Shown piece by piece: positions 22,401-23,653 of a stretch of 23,653 nt of DNA. Under the pieces are notes generated by a model that saw nothing but the letters and a program-made list of their open reading frames with translations, had not been told where the DNA came from and made no database searches. How positions within the stretch are numbered: position 1 is the stretch's first letter; each line of letters begins with the position of its first letter. The DNA is from a virus: IMG/VR virus record IMGVR_UViG_3300005432_000018, positions 1 to 23,653 of that record; one strand, written 5' to 3'. The position numbers were made by a program, and so were the translations under genes.

Positions 22401-23653
22401 ATGGGCTTATATCTAAGAAGGGTGCTAGAAAAAGATTTCATAATGCTACTGTCTATGGAGATATGTTAGGAACGAGGTCTGGTTTTGACCCCAGTTCTCC
22501 AAGCTTACATTTTATGGACGACATTCCTTCGGAATATGCGAGAGACTATGCGAGTGATTTGCTTCGTACACTCAAGCCTTCTACAGTAAGAGGAATAAAA
22601 TCCTTTACACAAACAGACGATATGACCCCTTATTTTGTAGAAAGTTTAGAGGGCGATAATTTATTTGGGAATGGTATTAATGTTACAACCAGTCCTAATA
22701 ATAATATAAAGAATAGCAAAGATACTATATTAGCAACTATCCCAGACAACTTTAAAGAATATGGTGAAGAGCTACTAGACGATTTAATTAATTTACGGGA
22801 TGGCATTAAATCAATGAGAGCGTTTTATAGGGCAGAACCAACAGACATTGCTCTACAATATGATAAAGAAAAAGCTATCCTTGATGACTTGAAAAGGATA
22901 GGTGCTACAAATCTACCAACTTCGAGAGTTGTTTTTATTAAGGACAACAATCCTATAGATATGAATAAACGTATGGCAGGTAAAGACCCAAGCATCGTAG
23001 CCGTTATGGATGCTATCGCTTCAAATACTACAAGAGCTATTGACAAAGACCTTATAGGTACATTCACACCAGAAGAAGCATACTCTATTTTTGTAGAGAG
23101 AGCAGGTAGTGGAATGAAGCTGAAGGAAGCTTTGAAAAAGGCAGGTTACACTTCACTTTCTGTAGGTAATAAAAAATCTATGATCGATCCTTTAAACATA
23201 AAGGATATAAGAAGTAGAGATTTTGTTGATGAGAAGTTCAACATGGGTGTTGTCCCGGCACCATCTGATCCAGTCCCATACTTGTTAAAAGCTATGTCTA
23301 CAGACAATGATGTAGGAACAGATGCGTTTATCCAAGTCGCAAGTGCTGCAGAGCAAAGTGGTATACCTTCAAAAGTTGTGAATGTTTTAGATAAAGTGAG
23401 AAGAAAGAAAAATATCACAAGCGCAGAAGGTGCTGAAATTAGAAAGGCATCTAAGTGGTCGCTCACAAAAACAAATGCACAGGTGATGAGGCAGAATGGG
23501 ATGCACCATTCTGCTAACTTTTACGAACCTAGCAATGGAGATGCGGGTCACTTCGAGCGAGTGAACGCTCGGATGGGTAACTTCATATTGCCGTTGACAC
23601 GTATGCTAAAAACTCTACCCGATAGCCCAACTGCATTAGGCAGATGGTTAAAT
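16412..23653 (+). CDS. Giant polyvalent ejection protein with HELGH metallopeptidase and ART-like region (partial, at least 2414 aa)
   Basis: The frame stays open from ATG 16412 to the window edge; the C-terminus is missing. Domains in order: a conserved N-terminus; an Ala/Gly-rich, membrane-interacting region at about 115-230 (ILDPTNLLGGWGVAAKGKKA; IGGAIGTSFDVAQQGMEIAQ); a coiled coil at about 250-343; a Lys/Pro/Ala linker to about 560; long mixed regions; a zincin segment with FAHELGHWVFHN (His1328, Glu1329, His1332) and SPGEHFANQFALYL, whose Glu1395 is the likely third zinc ligand; basic helical regions; and an ADP-ribosyltransferase-like segment at about 2070-2270 (LFGNGINVTTSP at 2084, RVVFIKDNNPIDM, LKKAGYTSLS at about 2241-2250, MIDPLNIKDI at 2257). 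This matches large polyvalent phage proteins packaged in the head and delivered at infection, analogous in position to T7 gp16. No lysozyme or transglycosylase motif was recognised. The metallopeptidase call is firm as a motif; the ART call is weaker. Confidence 0.75.
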   Translation, partial: MSIFNEFDDLFEDGSAKQEKDYTHKTGYALLNDRRAINDVRNYYASKGKTFANNQEMWDQFYSDKRWADVNTVSMIKDVGEYAFAGEDRKLHARLSKLWQNAPSRGTVWDKVVDYGTAGILDPTNLLGGWGVAAKGKKAYDVARAGGATLAAARKKALSAGTWQGAKTEAAIGGAIGTSFDVAQQGMEIAQGVSDEFDVTRALISGGLDAGLSALGGAAVGRYVASGAVNDLTNWRANSTFGTTSAQRISELDREINSISADYDVATDGFARADLEDQRANVEAERSALLGEMEKVNELDQELDSIAKQMQAALKENPQANTDDLLNKFKELAKTRSKLLEQDVTAADLKGLSGFKTPTPSARPTSVEADEGGVTDTKAPSEKKATSGTKKAKVEEGNVEPPVDEQINAKRKEADDLGKIVEGQADTIVKAETPKAKASKVELTPEETAILDQIEGVDPSEVQVKFKEAGKDNKSGRTLGKEVEADIEKGLITEDQVKKLFSIKDYVNASGFPNRKWNKARKLIVAANRKLKGDAPTTSKVETKSAVKPVEPSTVKKAITPQQKKYKASQRKAYLKKRKELIGDGSHRGLSNAWSTAKSKQEVDDVINKMEDYINGKETPSIVQENAADAQADAINDVAKLDNTSFEAQEIKQAEDFFNKYWDESAGGAVNRGSYVTTRLADGVKKGNISGRVATIVRKMVKEAEEQVELGKKLESKMTYEGLRAEALARGLGDAQPDIIGKAKTYKLGKGATVTTEARDRTGNRLARNTLKAAAELEDGAKTAGRTTVEYTRSDGTKVQFTKLQSIVRGGFNVKMLDPEDVRTVLGINDIPTEAKFNIDAAKARAAMDKDGGAVEGWADGQKLAYPFTATGVERIRGIPREPGSRKLGKAEKGQTYYYVPKLRGNYADPYIIMQSLGLDKNFNVKQRGLYNGKLDSATDVINAKKQVEKDYKGDPDKISAAKNEIDLKAGVKKEPEPTSVEEVYPTSNIPMSKEGKVLVAIPREIGSDAVRVASVKPGRLDGVAQADRPGMSASDLLGKFKNNPSRFYLGYVSRSLVEDEATLRALKADGNREKLFEVFEPIDEVNAPEGTVKPEVQETNSTNVAPYEIGTHGMFDTTKLTTDQENAFVFAFKTMSNPKKTKAEIEKMFFGDGENKPTIGKCLVEDLWRWTEMLKKSNWRASTNGVNVPLGQRVTLLRELHGILADVAPGGIKKSNVDIEESVRGLRDVFSRSSAEELADMERVLRLTTKNAGVAPRITEFTDEQLAMDDITRVVKGAAASGKHRAFEHSILVDGKAQLKDRYNHLAFSPDGTSPTAQLQPSFAFAHELGHWVFHNLLDPSDIQKYFKAVGRHVDETGSLTSEGSDFLFSKAPTIRQGEKNIAGANNWNASPGEHFANQFALYLHHHHDLMIVPDRTLWEKVTRIVRSLWEKMTNKNIIDKELEPIFQKIITNKDEFEIQKFHLPAREVTTAGGRTYQSRYVQWLESYRGLKLAVEDDNPAGIIAYADELANAINGSTATDRQAMMAARAKQRAAINEGRDPETEAFRGYTGRLRVFNDNKNLTDKLRSDYRKLKEMVAQGTVTEFLPGEDMATTSHNPEVIEELKAFLRSEEFDSNIQGAMDLFNEQFLYLEGADIPEYIPSQQLINLRKEKSIGSQRRTIRKKKYHQSIKAARTKRLKETIAKMRAIGGYHSRISDNQRKGNYSPQEVDLVTALSEYPKYLDEAGVPNKFGKQLASRVKHLIATKIEPIDKSVGDPLSNRQYTELDQNQLIFRYANALNRGDQGIADQVMYELQQRRFYKNNSQIIPTTSDRVNNAIDDELMVVYENSEEIGIPSSASFKVRNLLGKITNRGDELTLSSRTVAHRLMLLGAEFNPQTTSKSFNDFRTDVRRIGVNLTKKEDISQSVEMIARRVLTSSAFGEEKMASIRRAAAEFGFEPEDTIAKLAVDDLDASSDKATLKQLTKDIGESFDSTLEEALTSIRSEMREAISYVMNGLISKKGARKRFHNATVYGDMLGTRSGFDPSSPSLHFMDDIPSEYARDYASDLLRTLKPSTVRGIKSFTQTDDMTPYFVESLEGDNLFGNGINVTTSPNNNIKNSKDTILATIPDNFKEYGEELLDDLINLRDGIKSMRAFYRAEPTDIALQYDKEKAILDDLKRIGATNLPTSRVVFIKDNNPIDMNKRMAGKDPSIVAVMDAIASNTTRAIDKDLIGTFTPEEAYSIFVERAGSGMKLKEALKKAGYTSLSVGNKKSMIDPLNIKDIRSRDFVDEKFNMGVVPAPSDPVPYLLKAMSTDNDVGTDAFIQVASAAEQSGIPSKVVNVLDKVRRKKNITSAEGAEIRKASKWSLTKTNAQVMRQNGMHHSANFYEPSNGDAGHFERVNARMGNFILPLTRMLKTLPDSPTALGRWLN

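Overview
The window is a 23.7 kb stretch of a tailed-phage (podovirus-like) virion-morphogenesis region. Every supported gene lies on the + strand, tightly packed with short overlaps and A/G-rich ribosome binding sites. Base composition is AT-rich. The protein types (SU10-type capsid, propeller-like tail accessory protein, 2OG-Fe(II) oxygenase beside the head genes, a set of ejection-type proteins ending in a giant polyvalent protein) are those of marine podoviruses infecting alphaproteobacteria. The host assignment is inference from family resemblance only; portal, terminase, polymerase and lysis genes are not in the window.

Layout: (1) 1-2865: the end of an unidentified gene, a tail-assembly-chaperone-like protein, a small unknown, a 2OG-Fe(II) oxygenase, a tiny basic peptide, another small unknown and the capsid scaffold, closed by a strong terminator. 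(2) 2949-4213: a T7-like promoter core (CACTATAGG) followed by the major capsid gene, whose better start is ATG 3047 rather than TTG 3041, then a GC-rich terminator-like hairpin. (3) 4214-10120: a capsid-derived 14-codon remnant, a small zinc-ribbon protein, an acidic unknown, a head-tail adaptor candidate, a P22 gp10-like tail protein, the tail fibre and a 545-residue protein with three DxDxDGS loops. (4) 10179-16353: a small paralogue of that protein's N-terminal domain, an HlyC-like acyltransferase homologue, a Gly/Asp-rich repeat protein with one canonical EF-hand loop, and two internal-virion/ejection proteins. (5) 16412 to the end: one reading frame of at least 2414 residues, open past the window edge, with a membrane-interacting N-terminal segment, a coiled coil, an HELGH metallopeptidase motif and a C-terminal ADP-ribosyltransferase-like region.

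Functionally, blocks 1-2 build the prohead, block 3 closes it and adds the tail and fibre, and blocks 4-5 most likely encode proteins carried inside the particle and delivered into the host at infection. The most unusual points are the giant ejected enzyme-bearing protein, the capsid remnant (or frame-shifted capsid extension) after the capsid gene, the repeated calcium-loop motifs, a duplicated GRYGD/GTxNPKTG domain, and a 9-base motif (CTACGAGCG) that occurs far more often than chance on both strands.
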